NCBI GenBank assembly: GCA_041621405.1
Contig: JBFKAV010000001.1
Coordinates: forward strand, 1-64,000
DNA length: 64,000 bases
Source: JBFKAV01 sp041621405
Lineage (GTDB): Bacteria; Pseudomonadota; Alphaproteobacteria; Rhodobacterales; Rhodobacteraceae
Direction of reading: 5' to 3'
Both the position numbers and the translations under genes were made by a program. Of the stretch, positions 49,677-58,872 are shown in pieces. The notes under the pieces were generated by a model. It did no database searches and was not told where the DNA came from. It saw only the letters and a list, made by a program, of their open reading frames with translations. Positions within the stretch are counted from its first letter, which is position 1; every line of letters starts with the position of its first letter.

Positions 49677-50657
49677 ATGGACCAAACCCTCGCCCCGATC
49701 GCCGCCTTCGACATCCGCGCCGACGGCAGCGCGGTGCCGGTCGCCGAGCCATGGCCCGCCGTCGCGCCGGGCGCGGGGGCGGCCTGGCGCTGGCTGCACT
49801 GCGACCGCACCGCGCCGAGCTTTGCCGCCTGGGCGGCGGAGCACCTGCCGGCGCCGGTCCGGGCGGCCCTCCTTGCCGCCGAGACCCGGCCCCGGGCCGA
49901 GGCGATGGACGGCGGCATCCTGGTCACGCTGCGCGGCATCAACTTCAACCCCGGCGCCGAGAGCGAGGACATGGTCTCGGTCCGGCTCTGGGCGACGGCG
50001 GAGTTCGTGGTCACCTCGCGCTTCCGCCGCATCTTCGCGGTGGACGAGATCCGCGCCGAGATCACCTCGGGCGCGGCGCCGGCGACCCCGGCGGCTTTCA
50101 CCACGCGGCTGGCGGCGATGCTGACGGCGAAGATCGAGGCGATCAGCGCGGCCCGCGAGGAGGCGACCGACGAGGTCGAGGAGGAGCTGCTCGACGAGAT
50201 GCCCGACGCGGCCGGCACGGGCGAGCGCCAGGTCAGCCGGCTTTCGCGCTCGATCATCAAGCTCCGGCGCCACATCGCGCCGCAGCGCGAGGCCCTGGCG
50301 CGCCTCGCCGGGCTCGATGTGCCGCTCCTCGGGCCGCCCGAACGCTACGAGCTGCGCGAGGTGGCGCACCGCACCCTCCGCGTGGTCGAGGAACTCGACG
50401 CCACCCGCGACCGGCTGGCCTCGCTCAGAAGCCACATCGACAGCGTCCATGCCGGCCGCATCGGGCGGCAGGGGTTCGTGCTCTCGGTGGTGGCGGCGAT
50501 CTTCCTGCCGCTCGGCTTCCTGACCGGGCTCTTCGGCGTCAACGTGGCCGGCATGCCGGGGACCGCTGCGCCCTGGGCCTTCGCGGCACTGAGCGCCGCG
50601 ATGGTCGGGATCGGGGTTGCGCTCTGGCTCGTCTTCCGCTGGCTCCGCTGGTTCTGA
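49677..50657 (+). CDS. zntB: CorA-family zinc/divalent cation transporter ZntB
   Basis: A 326-residue CorA/MIT superfamily transporter with a large cytoplasmic funnel and two C-terminal helices. GILVTLRGINFNPGAESEDM and VSVRLWATAEFVVTSRFRR are typical ZntB segments. The first transmembrane helix ends with the pore signature GVNVAG (GxN) in FLTGLFGVNVAGMPG, and the second follows. ZntB transports zinc with protons. The start at 49677, one base after the previous stop, suggests co-translation with the ankyrin gene. Confidence 0.93.
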   Translation: MDQTLAPIAAFDIRADGSAVPVAEPWPAVAPGAGAAWRWLHCDRTAPSFAAWAAEHLPAPVRAALLAAETRPRAEAMDGGILVTLRGINFNPGAESEDMVSVRLWATAEFVVTSRFRRIFAVDEIRAEITSGAAPATPAAFTTRLAAMLTAKIEAISAAREEATDEVEEELLDEMPDAAGTGERQVSRLSRSIIKLRRHIAPQREALARLAGLDVPLLGPPERYELREVAHRTLRVVEELDATRDRLASLRSHIDSVHAGRIGRQGFVLSVVAAIFLPLGFLTGLFGVNVAGMPGTAAPWAFAALSAAMVGIGVALWLVFRWLRWF

Positions 50658-50736
50658 GCTGGGCGCGCCGATCCGGCGCCCGGGGCTTTTCGGAGCGGCC
50701 GAAAGCGGCTAAATCCCGGGGTCTGGGGAGGGAGGC

Positions 50737-51150
50737 ATGAGCGACACGATCCTGGAGCGCTGCGAGGCCAAGGGCCTCAGGATGACTGGCCAGCGCCGGG
50801 TGATCGCGCAGGTGCTGCAGGACTCCGAAGACCACCCCGACGTCGAGGAGCTTTACGCCCGCGCCACCGCGCTCGACCCGAAGATCTCGCTCGCCACCGT
50901 CTACCGCACGGTCAAGCTCTTCGACGAGGTGGGGATCCTCGACCGGGTGGAATTCGGCGACGGCCGCGCCCGCTACGAGGATGCCGAGCGCGAGCACCAC
51001 GACCACCTGATCGACATGGCGACCGGCGAGGTGATCGAGTTCGTCGACCCCGAGATCGAGGCGCTGCAGGAAAAGATCGCCCGCCGCCTCGGCTTTCGCC
51101 TCAAGGGCCACAAGCTCGAGCTCTACGGCGTGAAGCTGAACAAGGGCTGA
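50737..51150 (+). CDS. Fur/Mur-type metal-responsive regulator
   Basis: A 137-residue Fur-family repressor. The winged HTH contains GLRMTGQRRVIAQVLQDSED and ISLATVYRTVKLFDEVGIL. The metal sites appear in EREHHDHLIDMATGEVIEF and DPEIEALQEKIARRLGF. In alphaproteobacteria this clade is often the manganese regulator Mur rather than Fur, and Irr has a different N-terminus. C-terminal CxxC zinc motifs are missing. Followed after 7 bp by an EamA gene that may share its transcript. Confidence 0.93.
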   Translation: MSDTILERCEAKGLRMTGQRRVIAQVLQDSEDHPDVEELYARATALDPKISLATVYRTVKLFDEVGILDRVEFGDGRARYEDAEREHHDHLIDMATGEVIEFVDPEIEALQEKIARRLGFRLKGHKLELYGVKLNKG

Positions 51151-51157
51151 CGGCCGG

Positions 51158-52057
51158 TTGGACAATTTCCGGGCGAGCCTCCTGATGGCCGGGTCGATGG
51201 GGCTCTTCGCGCTCGAGGACGCGGTGATCAAGCGCGCCTCGGCCGAGCTGGGCGTGGGGCAGATCCTGTGGATGCTGGGGGCGGCGGGCTTCCTGGTTCT
51301 GGCGGCGATTGCACGCTGGCGCGGCGTGGCGGTCCTCACGCGGCGGCTCGCCGCGCCGGCGGTGCTGATCCGCAACTTCGCCGAGCTCTTCGGCACGATC
51401 GGCTTCGTCACCGCGCTGTCGCTGATCCCGATCTCGACGGCCTCGGTGATCCTGCAGGCCTCGCCGCTGGTGGTGACCATGGGTGCGGCGCTCGTCTTCG
51501 GCGAGCGGGTGGGCTGGCGCCGCTGGACCGCGATTCTCGTCGGCCTCGCCGGAGTCATCGTGATCCTGAGGCCAGGGCTGGCGGGGTTCGACGCCAACGC
51601 GCTTTGGGCCGTCCTCGGCGTCGTCGGGCTTTCGCTGCGCGACCTCTCGACCCGGCGGGTGCCGGCCGAGGTGACGACGCTGCAGCTCTCGGCCTGGGCC
51701 TTCGCCGCGGTCGGGCTGGCGGGACTCCTGCTGTCCTTTGGCCCCGGCGCCGCCGTCGCGGTTCCCTCGCCGCGGACGGCGGCCGAACTCGCCTTCGGCC
51801 TCGGCTTCGGCCTCGTCGCCTATGCCGCCTTGACCGTGGCGGTCCGGATCGGCGATCTCTCCGTCGTGGCGCCGTTCCGCTACACGCGGATCGTGTTCGC
51901 GCTTGCCCTCGGCTTCCTGCTCTTCGCCGAACGGCCCGACGGCCCGATGCTCGTCGGCGCCGCGCTGATCGTGGGCTCGGGGCTCTACACGCTTCTCCGC
52001 GAGGCGCGGCTTCGCCGCGGGCGCGCCCCTTCCCCTGCGGCAGGCGCACCGCTATAG
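51158..52057 (+). CDS. EamA/DMT-family transporter
   Basis: A 299-residue ten-helix transporter with two EamA domains. It starts on TTG (MDNFRASLLMAGSMGLFALE), preceded by AAGGG within the fur-like gene's end; an ATG nine codons later is an alternative. LSLIPISTASVILQASPLVV and LTVAVRIGDLSVVAPFRYTR are characteristic DMT loops. Located between the Fur/Mur regulator and enolase. Substrate unknown. Confidence 0.92.
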   Translation: MDNFRASLLMAGSMGLFALEDAVIKRASAELGVGQILWMLGAAGFLVLAAIARWRGVAVLTRRLAAPAVLIRNFAELFGTIGFVTALSLIPISTASVILQASPLVVTMGAALVFGERVGWRRWTAILVGLAGVIVILRPGLAGFDANALWAVLGVVGLSLRDLSTRRVPAEVTTLQLSAWAFAAVGLAGLLLSFGPGAAVAVPSPRTAAELAFGLGFGLVAYAALTVAVRIGDLSVVAPFRYTRIVFALALGFLLFAERPDGPMLVGAALIVGSGLYTLLREARLRRGRAPSPAAGAPL

Positions 52058-52096
52058 CAGGCACCGACACTGCCATCACCCGACCGGGAGGGCCAC

Positions 52097-53377
52097 ATGA
52101 GCACGATCATCGACATCCACGCCCGCGAGATCCTCGACAGCCGCGGCAATCCCACGGTCGAGGTCGACGTCACCCTCGAGGATGGCAGCCTTGGCAGGGC
52201 GGCGGTGCCCTCGGGCGCCTCCACCGGTGCCCACGAGGCGGTGGAGAAGCGCGACGGCGACAAGAAGCGCTACAAGGGCAAGGGCGTGCGTGAGGCGGTC
52301 GCCGCCGTGAACGGCGAGCTCGCCGAAGCGCTCGTCGACCACGATGCGACCGAGCAGGTGGCCATCGACCGCGCGATGATCGAGATCGACGGCACCCCGA
52401 ACAAGGGCCGGCTCGGCGCCAACGCGATTCTCGGTGTGTCGCTGGCCGTGGCCAAGGCGGCGGCGGATTTCACCATGCAGCCGCTCTACCGCTACGTCGG
52501 CGGCACCTCGGCCCGGATCCTGCCGGTGCCGATGATGAACATCCTCAACGGCGGCGAACACGCCGACAACCCCATCGACATCCAGGAATTCATGATCATG
52601 CCCGCGGCCGCCGGGGGGATCGCGGAAGCGGTGCGCTGGGGCTCGGAGGTGTTCCACACGCTCAAGGGCGAGCTCAAGGCCGCGGGGCTCGCCACCGGCA
52701 TCGGCGACGAAGGCGGCTTCGCGCCGAACTTGAGCTCAACCCGCGACGCGCTCGACTTCATCGTGAAGTCAATCGAGAAGGCCGGCTTCAAGCCGGGCGA
52801 GGAGATCTTCCTCGCGCTCGACTGCGCCGCGACCGAGTACTTCAAGGATGGCAAGTACCACATGGCCGGCGAAGGCAAGCAGATGACCCGCGACGAGAAC
52901 GCCGCGTTCCTGATGGGGCTGGCCAAGGACTACCCGATCATCTCGATCGAGGACGGCATGGCCGAGGACGACTGGAGCGGCTGGTCGAAGCTGACCGTTC
53001 TGATGGGCGATGGCTTCCAGCTGGTGGGCGACGACCTCTTCGTCACGAACCCGAAGCGGCTGGCGGAGGGCATCGCCCAGGATTGCGGCAATGCGCTCCT
53101 GGTGAAGGTGAACCAGATCGGCACGCTGACCGAGACGCTGGAAGCGGTGAGCATGGCCCACAGGGCGGGCTCCGCTTGCGGGATGAGCCACCGCTCGGGC
53201 GAGACCGAGGACGCCACCATCGCCGACCTCGCGGTGGCGACGAACTGCGGCCAGATCAAGACCGGTTCGCTCGCCCGCTCGGACCGGCTGGCGAAGTACA
53301 ACCAGCTGATCCGGATCGAGGAGATGCTGGGCGAGACCGCCGAATACGCCGGCATGAGCGTGGTGCGCGGGCGCTGA
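52097..53377 (+). CDS. eno: Enolase
   Basis: Enolase interconverts 2-phosphoglycerate and phosphoenolpyruvate in glycolysis and gluconeogenesis, and in bacteria may join the RNA degradosome. The 426-residue length is standard. DSRGNPTVEVDVTLEDGS and SGASTGAHEAVEKRDGD (catalytic loop) start the protein. Also present are the metal ligands in LALDCAATEY, ISIEDGMAEDDW and VGDDLFVTNPK, and the catalytic Lys/His in LVKVNQIGTLTET and MSHRSGETED. GGGAGG precedes ATG. Convergent with the 46-aa gene. Confidence 0.99.
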   Translation: MSTIIDIHAREILDSRGNPTVEVDVTLEDGSLGRAAVPSGASTGAHEAVEKRDGDKKRYKGKGVREAVAAVNGELAEALVDHDATEQVAIDRAMIEIDGTPNKGRLGANAILGVSLAVAKAAADFTMQPLYRYVGGTSARILPVPMMNILNGGEHADNPIDIQEFMIMPAAAGGIAEAVRWGSEVFHTLKGELKAAGLATGIGDEGGFAPNLSSTRDALDFIVKSIEKAGFKPGEEIFLALDCAATEYFKDGKYHMAGEGKQMTRDENAAFLMGLAKDYPIISIEDGMAEDDWSGWSKLTVLMGDGFQLVGDDLFVTNPKRLAEGIAQDCGNALLVKVNQIGTLTETLEAVSMAHRAGSACGMSHRSGETEDATIADLAVATNCGQIKTGSLARSDRLAKYNQLIRIEEMLGETAEYAGMSVVRGR

Positions 53378-53392
53378 GGCTCCGCACCCCCG

Positions 53393-53533
53393 CTAGTTCC
53401 AGAACTTGATCCACTCGATCAGGTCGACGCCCTTCTTCAGCACGAACAGCGTCGCGCCCCAGCCCTGGTAGAGATCGAGGCAGATGGCGCCGACGACCGT
53501 CAGGAACATGACGAGGGCGATGCGGTCGGTCAT
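53393..53533 (-). CDS. 46-aa single-pass membrane protein
   Basis: A short protein: MTDRIALVMFLTVVGAICLD (hydrophobic helix), then YQGWGATLFVLKKGVDLIEW. One transmembrane segment is predicted at about residues 5-20, with an aromatic/basic C-terminal tail. Similar very short proteins next to glycolytic genes are familiar in Rhodobacterales, and some have been mislabelled as glyceraldehyde-3-phosphate dehydrogenase; that is from memory. ATG preceded by GGAAGG. Convergent with eno. Confidence 0.7.
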   Translation of the reverse strand: MTDRIALVMFLTVVGAICLDLYQGWGATLFVLKKGVDLIEWIKFWN

Positions 53534-53612
53534 GGCCAGCCTTCCTGCGGGCGCGCTCCGGGGCGGCGAGCCTAGCCCTGCTCGCACCGGTGGAAAAGCC
53601 CGAGCCTAAGCC

Positions 53613-54164
53613 CTAGCCCCTTACCGAGACGTTGACAGCGAAGGCGCCCTTCTCGCCGTCCATCAGGCTGAACTCCACCTCCGACTGGAGGTCGAGCTTC
53701 TCCCAGTCCTCGCGCACCACGCTGTCGCGCTGGAAATACACCTCCGCGCCCCCGGCCATGCGGATGAAGCCGTAGCCCTCGTCGGGAAAGAGCCGCACCA
53801 CCGTGCCGTAGCGGCTCTCGGGATGCGACTTCACGTGCACGCCGTCGAGCTTGCGAACATGGTCCTCAAGCTGGCGGCGGGCGGCGTCGAAGGCATCGCG
53901 CACGGCGACATTGAGCTCCACATGCGCCCTCTGGTCGCCCGGCTTGCGGTTCACGATCACCACGCCGCCCGGCACCTCCATCTCGACCGCGACCTGGAAG
54001 ATGTGGCCCTTGCGACCCTTGGCGGTGGTCTTCTCCACCGTCACCCGGCACGAGGTGATGCGGTCGTGGAAGCGCTCGAGGCGCTCGAGCTTCTCGCGTA
54101 TGATCGCATCGATGGCGGGCGAGGCGTCGAGGCCGCGATAGGTGATCTGCGGGGCGGTTTCCAT
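53613..54164 (-). CDS. HPF/RaiA-type ribosome-associated protein fused to a cold-shock domain
   Basis: A 183-residue two-domain protein. The N-terminal half (about 5-105) matches the ribosome-hibernation HPF/RaiA fold: ITYRGLDASPAIDAIIREKL, RLERFHDRITSCRVTVEKTT, then NVAVRDAFDAARRQLEDHVR. The C-terminal half (about 115-183) is an OB-type cold-shock domain: YGTVVRLFPDEGYGFIRM (RNP1-like) and EVYFQRDSVVRED (RNP2-like), ending VEFSLMDGEKGAFAVNV. The fusion would combine ribosome and single-stranded nucleic-acid binding during stress. It is neither the typical short Hfq-like HPF nor the long HPF form. Confidence 0.9.
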   Translation of the reverse strand: METAPQITYRGLDASPAIDAIIREKLERLERFHDRITSCRVTVEKTTAKGRKGHIFQVAVEMEVPGGVVIVNRKPGDQRAHVELNVAVRDAFDAARRQLEDHVRKLDGVHVKSHPESRYGTVVRLFPDEGYGFIRMAGGAEVYFQRDSVVREDWEKLDLQSEVEFSLMDGEKGAFAVNVSVRG

Positions 54165-54316
54165 GGGCTCCCTCCGGGCTGGGCCAGGGCATGAGCGTCG
54201 GGCGGCCGGGGCACAAGCTCAATGACATGTATCAAGGCGCCCGGCTGACCTGCGTCAATGCGGGGCCCGCGCCGGCGTGCTTGGCTTGCCGCGATCGCGA
54301 ACGGGAGGTGACGCCG

Positions 54317-54742
54317 ATGAGTGCGCTGGGACTGAGGATCATCGACGAGGCGGTTCAGGCCATGAACACCTGGCTCAACGAGCTCGACGGCCGGGTCGGC
54401 TGGGCGGACAAGAACCGGGCCTACCGGCTTCTGCGGGCGGTCCTGCACGAGGTCCGCGACCATCTTTCGCCCGACGAGGCGGCGCAGCTAGGCGCGCAGC
54501 TGCCGACGCTGATCCGGGGCGTCTACTACGAGGGCTGGAAGCCGGCGAAGACGCCGGTGAAGGAGCGCAGCCGCGAAGGCTTCGTCGCCCGGGTGCAGAA
54601 GCACTTCCAAGGCGACCCGATGGGCGACGCCGACATCGCGATCCGCTCGGTGTTCTGGCTGCTCGACCGGCACGTCTCGGAAGGCGAGATGAAGGACGTG
54701 CGCGAGACCTTCAAGCTCGAGATCCGCGAACTCTTCGACTGA
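54317..54742 (+). CDS. DUF2267 protein
   Basis: A 141-residue all-alpha protein of the DUF2267 family: GRVGWADKNRAYRLLRAVLH, LRDHLSPDEAAQLGAQLPTL (with VRDHL), IRGVYYEGWKP and a C-terminal helix pair ending SEGEMKDVRETFKLEIREL. Family members are stress-associated but biochemically uncharacterised. GGGAGGTGACGCCG precedes ATG 54317. An upstream frame extension lacks homology. Divergent from the HPF-cold-shock gene. Confidence 0.9.
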   Translation: MSALGLRIIDEAVQAMNTWLNELDGRVGWADKNRAYRLLRAVLHEVRDHLSPDEAAQLGAQLPTLIRGVYYEGWKPAKTPVKERSREGFVARVQKHFQGDPMGDADIAIRSVFWLLDRHVSEGEMKDVRETFKLEIRELFD

Positions 54743-54813
54743 CGCCTCCGGCGGGTTGCGGTCGCGGCACGTGACGTTACCCTGCAGCCCGGATCGGGGC
54801 AGGGTGAAGCGGT

Positions 54814-55779
54814 ATGAGCGGACTATTGGCACTTCTCGACGACGTTGCGGCGCTGGCCAAGCTTGCCGCGTCCCAGGTCGACGACATCGCCGCCCAGGCG
54901 GCCAAGGCCGGGGCCAAGGCGGCCGGCGCGGTGATCGACGACGCCGCGGTGACGCCGAAATACCTCACCGGCTTCGAGCCGCGCCGCGAATTGCCCATCG
55001 TCGGGCGCATCGCGCTCGGCTCGGTCCGCAACAAGCTCCTGATCCTCCTCCCGGCGGGTCTGGCGCTGTCGGCCTTCGCGCCCTGGGCGATCGCGCCGCT
55101 CCTGATGCTGGGCGGGGCCTACCTGTGCTTCGAGGGCGCCGAGAAGATCTGGCACGCGCTGTTTCCCAACGAGCATACCTGGGACCATGCCGAACACCCC
55201 GAGGGCGATCCGGCGCACCTGGAGGAGACCAGGGTCGCCGGCGCGATCAAGACCGACTTCATCCTCTCGGCCGAGATCATGACCATCGCGCTCGCCGCGA
55301 TCCCGCCAAGCTCGTTCTGGATGGTGGCGGCGACGCTGGCGGTCGTCGCGGTCGGCATCACCGCGGTGGTCTACGGCGGCGTGGCGCTGATCGTGAAGAT
55401 GGACGATATCGGGCTCATGATGAGCCTGCACGGCCGCCTGAGACCGACCCGCGCCCTGGGCCGCGGCATCGTGCATGCCATGCCGGGATTCCTGAAGGCG
55501 CTGACGGTGGTGGGCACCGCGGCGATGCTGTGGGTCGGCGGCCAGATCGTGGTGCACGGGGCAGGCGAGCTCGGCTGGCACTGGCCCTACGACACCATCC
55601 ACCACGTCGTCGAGGCGGCGGTCCACGGCATCTCCGGTCCGGGGCAGGGGGCGCTGGAATGGCTGCTGACGGCAACGCTGGACGGGCTCTTCGGCCTCGC
55701 GCTGGGCGTGCTGCTGATCCCGCTGGCGACGCGGGTCATGGGGCCGCTCTGGCAGGCCGCTTTCAAGGGCAGGGCCTGA
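54814..55779 (+). CDS. DUF808 (YedI-like) membrane protein
   Basis: A 321-residue inner-membrane protein starting MSGLLALLDDVAALAKLAAS, an N-terminus highly typical of DUF808. DDAAVTPKYLTGFEPRRELP and KIWHALFPNEHTWDHAEHPE are also family features. About six to eight helices follow (LILLPAGLALSAFAPWAIAP, AAIPPSSFWMVAATLAVVAV, LTVVGTAAMLWVGGQIVVHG). Function unknown. Downstream of DUF2267 on the same strand. Convergent with tkt. Confidence 0.93.
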   Translation: MSGLLALLDDVAALAKLAASQVDDIAAQAAKAGAKAAGAVIDDAAVTPKYLTGFEPRRELPIVGRIALGSVRNKLLILLPAGLALSAFAPWAIAPLLMLGGAYLCFEGAEKIWHALFPNEHTWDHAEHPEGDPAHLEETRVAGAIKTDFILSAEIMTIALAAIPPSSFWMVAATLAVVAVGITAVVYGGVALIVKMDDIGLMMSLHGRLRPTRALGRGIVHAMPGFLKALTVVGTAAMLWVGGQIVVHGAGELGWHWPYDTIHHVVEAAVHGISGPGQGALEWLLTATLDGLFGLALGVLLIPLATRVMGPLWQAAFKGRA

Positions 55780-55837
55780 GCGGCGCGCCCTTCGCCGGGT
55801 CGGCGGACGATCCGAACCCGGTGCCGTGGTCCGCTGC

Positions 55838-57859
55838 CTAGCCGAGCAGTGCCTTCGCCTTCGCAGCCACCGCCTCGGCGGTGATGGCGAACTCCTGGTA
55901 GAGCCGCTCGGCCGGGGCCGAGGCGCCGAAGCCCGCCATGCCGACGAAGCCCGCCTTGGCCTCGCGCCCGCGCTCGCCCGAGAGCCAGCGATCCCAACCC
56001 TGGGCGACGCCGGCCTCGATGGCCACCCGCACCGGGCCCGCCGGCAGCACCTTCCTGCGGTAGCGTTCGGACTGTGCCGCGAACAGCTCCCAGGATGGCA
56101 TCGAGACGACGCGGGTGCCGATCCCCTCGGCCTGAAGCGCCTCGCGCGCCGTGAGCGCGATCTCCACCTCCGAGCCGGTGGCGATCAGGATCGCCCGCCG
56201 CTTGCCCTCGGCCTCGGCCAGCACATAGGCGCCCTGGGCGGTGAGGTTCTTGTTGGTGTGACTGGTGCGCACCGTGGGCAGGTTCTGCCGGGTCAGCGCC
56301 AGCACCGTCGGCCGGTCCTTCGACATGAGCGCCAGTTCCCAGGCCTCGGCGGTCTCCACCGTGTCGGCGGGGCGCAGCACCACGTAGCCCGGCGTTGCCC
56401 GCAGCATCGCCAGGTGCTCGACCGGCTGGTGCGTCGGCCCGTCCTCGCCGAGCCCGATCGAGTCGTGCGTCAGCACGTAGATGACCGGCTGGCCCATCAC
56501 CGCCGAAAGCCGCATCGCGCCACGGGCATAGTCGGCAAAGACCAGGAAGGTGCCGCCGTAGGGACGTACGCCGCCGTGCAGCACCAGCCCGTTCATCGCC
56601 GCCGCCATGCCGTGCTCGCGGATGCCGTAGTAGATGTAGCGGCCCTTCCGGTTCTCGGCGTTGAAGACGCCTAGGTCGGCGGTCTTGGTATTGTTCGAGC
56701 CGGTGAGGTCGGCCGAGCCGCCGATCATCTCCGGCGCGATCGGGTTCAGGACCTCGAGCACCATCTCCGAGGATTTCCGCGTGGCGACCTTGGGCCTGAC
56801 CTCGCTCACCTGGCGCTTCAGCGCCCGGATCGTCGCGGCCAGTTTCTTCGGCGGCTCGCCGGCGACGCGGCGCTCGAACTCGCCGCGGCGGTTGGCCGAC
56901 AGCGCGGCGAGACGCCCCTCCCAGGCCTCGCGCTCATGCTTCCCGCGGGCGCCGACCTCGGCCCAGGCCCGACGGATCTCGTCGGGGATCTCGAAGGGCC
57001 CGTGCGGCCAGTTGTAGATCTCGCGCACCGCGGCGATCTCTTCGGGCCCGAGCGGCGAGCCGTGGGCCGAGGCCGTGTCCTGCTTCTTCGGGCTGCCGAA
57101 GCCGATATGGCTGGCGCAGTCGATCATCACCGGGCCCGAGGCCGAACGCGCCGCCGTCAGCGCGCGGTCGATGTCCTCAGGGTCGTGGCCGTTGCAGTGC
57201 AGGACCTCCCAGCCCGCGGCCTTGAACCGGGCGCGCTGATCGGTGCGGTCCGACAAGGACACCTTGCCGTCGATCGAGATGCCGTTGTTGTCCCAGAGCA
57301 CCGCGAGGTGCTTCAGCCGCTGCATCCCGGCCAGCCCGATCGCCTCGTGGCTCACGCCTTCCATCAGGCAGCCGTCGCCGGCGATCACCCAGGTGCGGTG
57401 GTCGGCGATCTTGGCGCCGAAGTCGGCGCGCATCCGCTCCTCGGCGATGGCCATGCCGACGGCGTTGGCGAGCCCCTGGCCGAGCGGGCCGGTGGTGGTC
57501 TCGATCCCGGCGGCGTGGCCGTATTCGGGATGGCCCGCGGTCTTGGAGCCCCATTGGCGGAAGTTCTTCAACTCGTCGAGCGTCATCCCAGGGTAGCCGG
57601 TCAGGTGCAGAAGCCCGTAGAGCAGCATCGAGCCGTGCCCGGCCGACAGCACGAAGCGGTCGCGATCGGGCCAGTCGGGCTGTGAGGCGTCGAATTTCAG
57701 GTGGTTCGAGAACAGCACGGTCGCCACGTCGGCCATCCCCATCGGCATTCCGGGATGGCCCGAATTGGCGGCCTGCACCGCGTCGATGGCGAGCATTCTG
57801 AGCGCGGCGGCCTTGGCCCAGTGGTCTGGATGGGTCTGGCGGAGGCTGGGGATGTCCAC
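55838..57859 (-). CDS. tkt: Transketolase
   Basis: A thiamine-diphosphate enzyme of the pentose-phosphate (and, where present, Calvin) pathway transferring C2 units between sugars. The 673 residues include the N-terminal substrate His region (NSGHPGMPMGMADVA), GHGSMLLYGLLHL, TTGPLGQGLANAVGMA, the ThDP motif GDGCLMEGVSHEA...WDNNGISIDG, GIREHGMAAAMNGL (catalytic Glu), LTHDSIGLGEDGPTHQPVE and a C-terminal VAIEAG. GTG 57859 is used because the conserved DIPSLRQTHPDHWAKAAA block begins there, with AGGACC upstream. Divergent from the zapA pair across 209 bp in which I see no feature. Confidence 0.97.
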   Translation of the reverse strand: MDIPSLRQTHPDHWAKAAALRMLAIDAVQAANSGHPGMPMGMADVATVLFSNHLKFDASQPDWPDRDRFVLSAGHGSMLLYGLLHLTGYPGMTLDELKNFRQWGSKTAGHPEYGHAAGIETTTGPLGQGLANAVGMAIAEERMRADFGAKIADHRTWVIAGDGCLMEGVSHEAIGLAGMQRLKHLAVLWDNNGISIDGKVSLSDRTDQRARFKAAGWEVLHCNGHDPEDIDRALTAARSASGPVMIDCASHIGFGSPKKQDTASAHGSPLGPEEIAAVREIYNWPHGPFEIPDEIRRAWAEVGARGKHEREAWEGRLAALSANRRGEFERRVAGEPPKKLAATIRALKRQVSEVRPKVATRKSSEMVLEVLNPIAPEMIGGSADLTGSNNTKTADLGVFNAENRKGRYIYYGIREHGMAAAMNGLVLHGGVRPYGGTFLVFADYARGAMRLSAVMGQPVIYVLTHDSIGLGEDGPTHQPVEHLAMLRATPGYVVLRPADTVETAEAWELALMSKDRPTVLALTRQNLPTVRTSHTNKNLTAQGAYVLAEAEGKRRAILIATGSEVEIALTAREALQAEGIGTRVVSMPSWELFAAQSERYRRKVLPAGPVRVAIEAGVAQGWDRWLSGERGREAKAGFVGMAGFGASAPAERLYQEFAITAEAVAAKAKALLG

Positions 57860-58068
57860 GGGGCCTGGTCCTTCTTCCTTGGCGTCGGTTCTGGGCGGTG
57901 ATAGCAGCCGCGGCGGCAAGATCAAGCGCGGGCCGTAACGCCTTGAGCCGAAAGGGGGGCGCATTTCCCTACCGGCTTGGCTAAACTTCGCGGAATGCCG
58001 CGCGGGCTCCGATTCGGGAGGGTGGGCCGGCGCGGTGCGGGAGGGGCCTCTTGGGCAGGGAGGGATCG

Positions 58069-58872
58069 ATGGTGGACATCGCCGGGATCGAGGCGCGGCT
58101 GACGGCGGCGCTTGAGCGGATCGGCAAGGCGGCGGAGCGGGTTGCCGCGCCCGGCGCCGAGGAGGCGGCCGACAGGCTTCGCGCCGCGCAAGCCGCGGAG
58201 AAGGCGGCGACCGAAGAGGTGGAGCGGCTGCGCACGGCGCTGGCGGCGGAACGGGCGACGACCGAGGAGGTCGAGGCGCTGCGTACCGAGCTCGAGGCCC
58301 AGAAGGCGGCCGCGTCGGAGGCAGAGACACTCAAGAAGGAGGTCGAGGCCCAGAAGGCCGCCGCCTCGGAGGTGGAGACGCTCAAGAAGGAGCTCGAGGC
58401 CCAGAAGGCCGCCGCCTCGGAGGCGGAGGCGCTCAAGAAGGAGCTCGAGGCCCAGAAGGCCGCAGCGCTCGAGGCGCAGAAAGCCCCGGGCGAGGAGCTG
58501 GAGAAGCTGCGCACCGCGCTCGCCGCCGAGAAATCGTCCAACGCCGAACTGACCGAGCGGGTCCGGGCGATCCGCGAGCGCCAGGAGCAGATGGCCGAGG
58601 GCCTGGAGAAGCGGGTGGTCCGGCTGCAGGAGCGGGTCGGCCGGCAGGAGGCCGAGCTCGGCCGACTGAGGCGCGCCAACGACGCTCTGCGCGCCAGTGC
58701 CGAGGCGATCCGCAAGGCGGTTGCCGAGGGGCCGGTGAGCGGCGAGACGCTGAACCAGGCGATGGCGGCCGAGCTCGAGGCGACCCGCGCGGCGCAGGCG
58801 GCCGATCGCTCCGAGCTCGACGAGATCCTCGCCGAACTGAAGCCCCTGATCGAGGAGAAGGCCGATGTCTGA
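58069..58872 (+). CDS. Coiled-coil protein with 17-residue repeats, upstream of zapA
   Basis: A 267-residue, Ala/Glu/Lys-rich protein predicted to be almost wholly coiled coil. There is no signal peptide. A tandem 17-residue unit (ELEAQKAAASEAETLKK and variants) occurs three times plus a partial copy at about residues 74-132. After it come EQMAEGLEKRVVRLQERVGR and a more conserved C-terminal helix ending AADRSELDEILAELKPLIEE. ATG 58069 has GGGAGGG upstream. Its stop overlaps the zapA ATG by 8 bp, so the two are coupled. I infer a role in division or Z-ring organisation, not shown. Confidence 0.8.
   Translation: MVDIAGIEARLTAALERIGKAAERVAAPGAEEAADRLRAAQAAEKAATEEVERLRTALAAERATTEEVEALRTELEAQKAAASEAETLKKEVEAQKAAASEVETLKKELEAQKAAASEAEALKKELEAQKAAALEAQKAPGEELEKLRTALAAEKSSNAELTERVRAIRERQEQMAEGLEKRVVRLQERVGRQEAELGRLRRANDALRASAEAIRKAVAEGPVSGETLNQAMAAELEATRAAQAADRSELDEILAELKPLIEEKADV
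58288..58463 (+). repeat. 51-bp in-frame tandem repeat
   Basis: Three units (58288-58338, 58339-58389, 58390-58440) and the start of a fourth (from 58441). Each begins GAGCTCGAGGCCCAGAAG or a close variant and ends AAG. They keep the reading frame of the coiled-coil protein. Near identity between units implies recent slippage or recombination, and copy number may vary between strains. Confidence 0.85.

Noticed and set aside
58288..58463. Regular 51-bp repeats as a CRISPR array.
   Set aside because: Units are contiguous with no spacers, stay in frame and encode a coiled coil; there are no cas genes.
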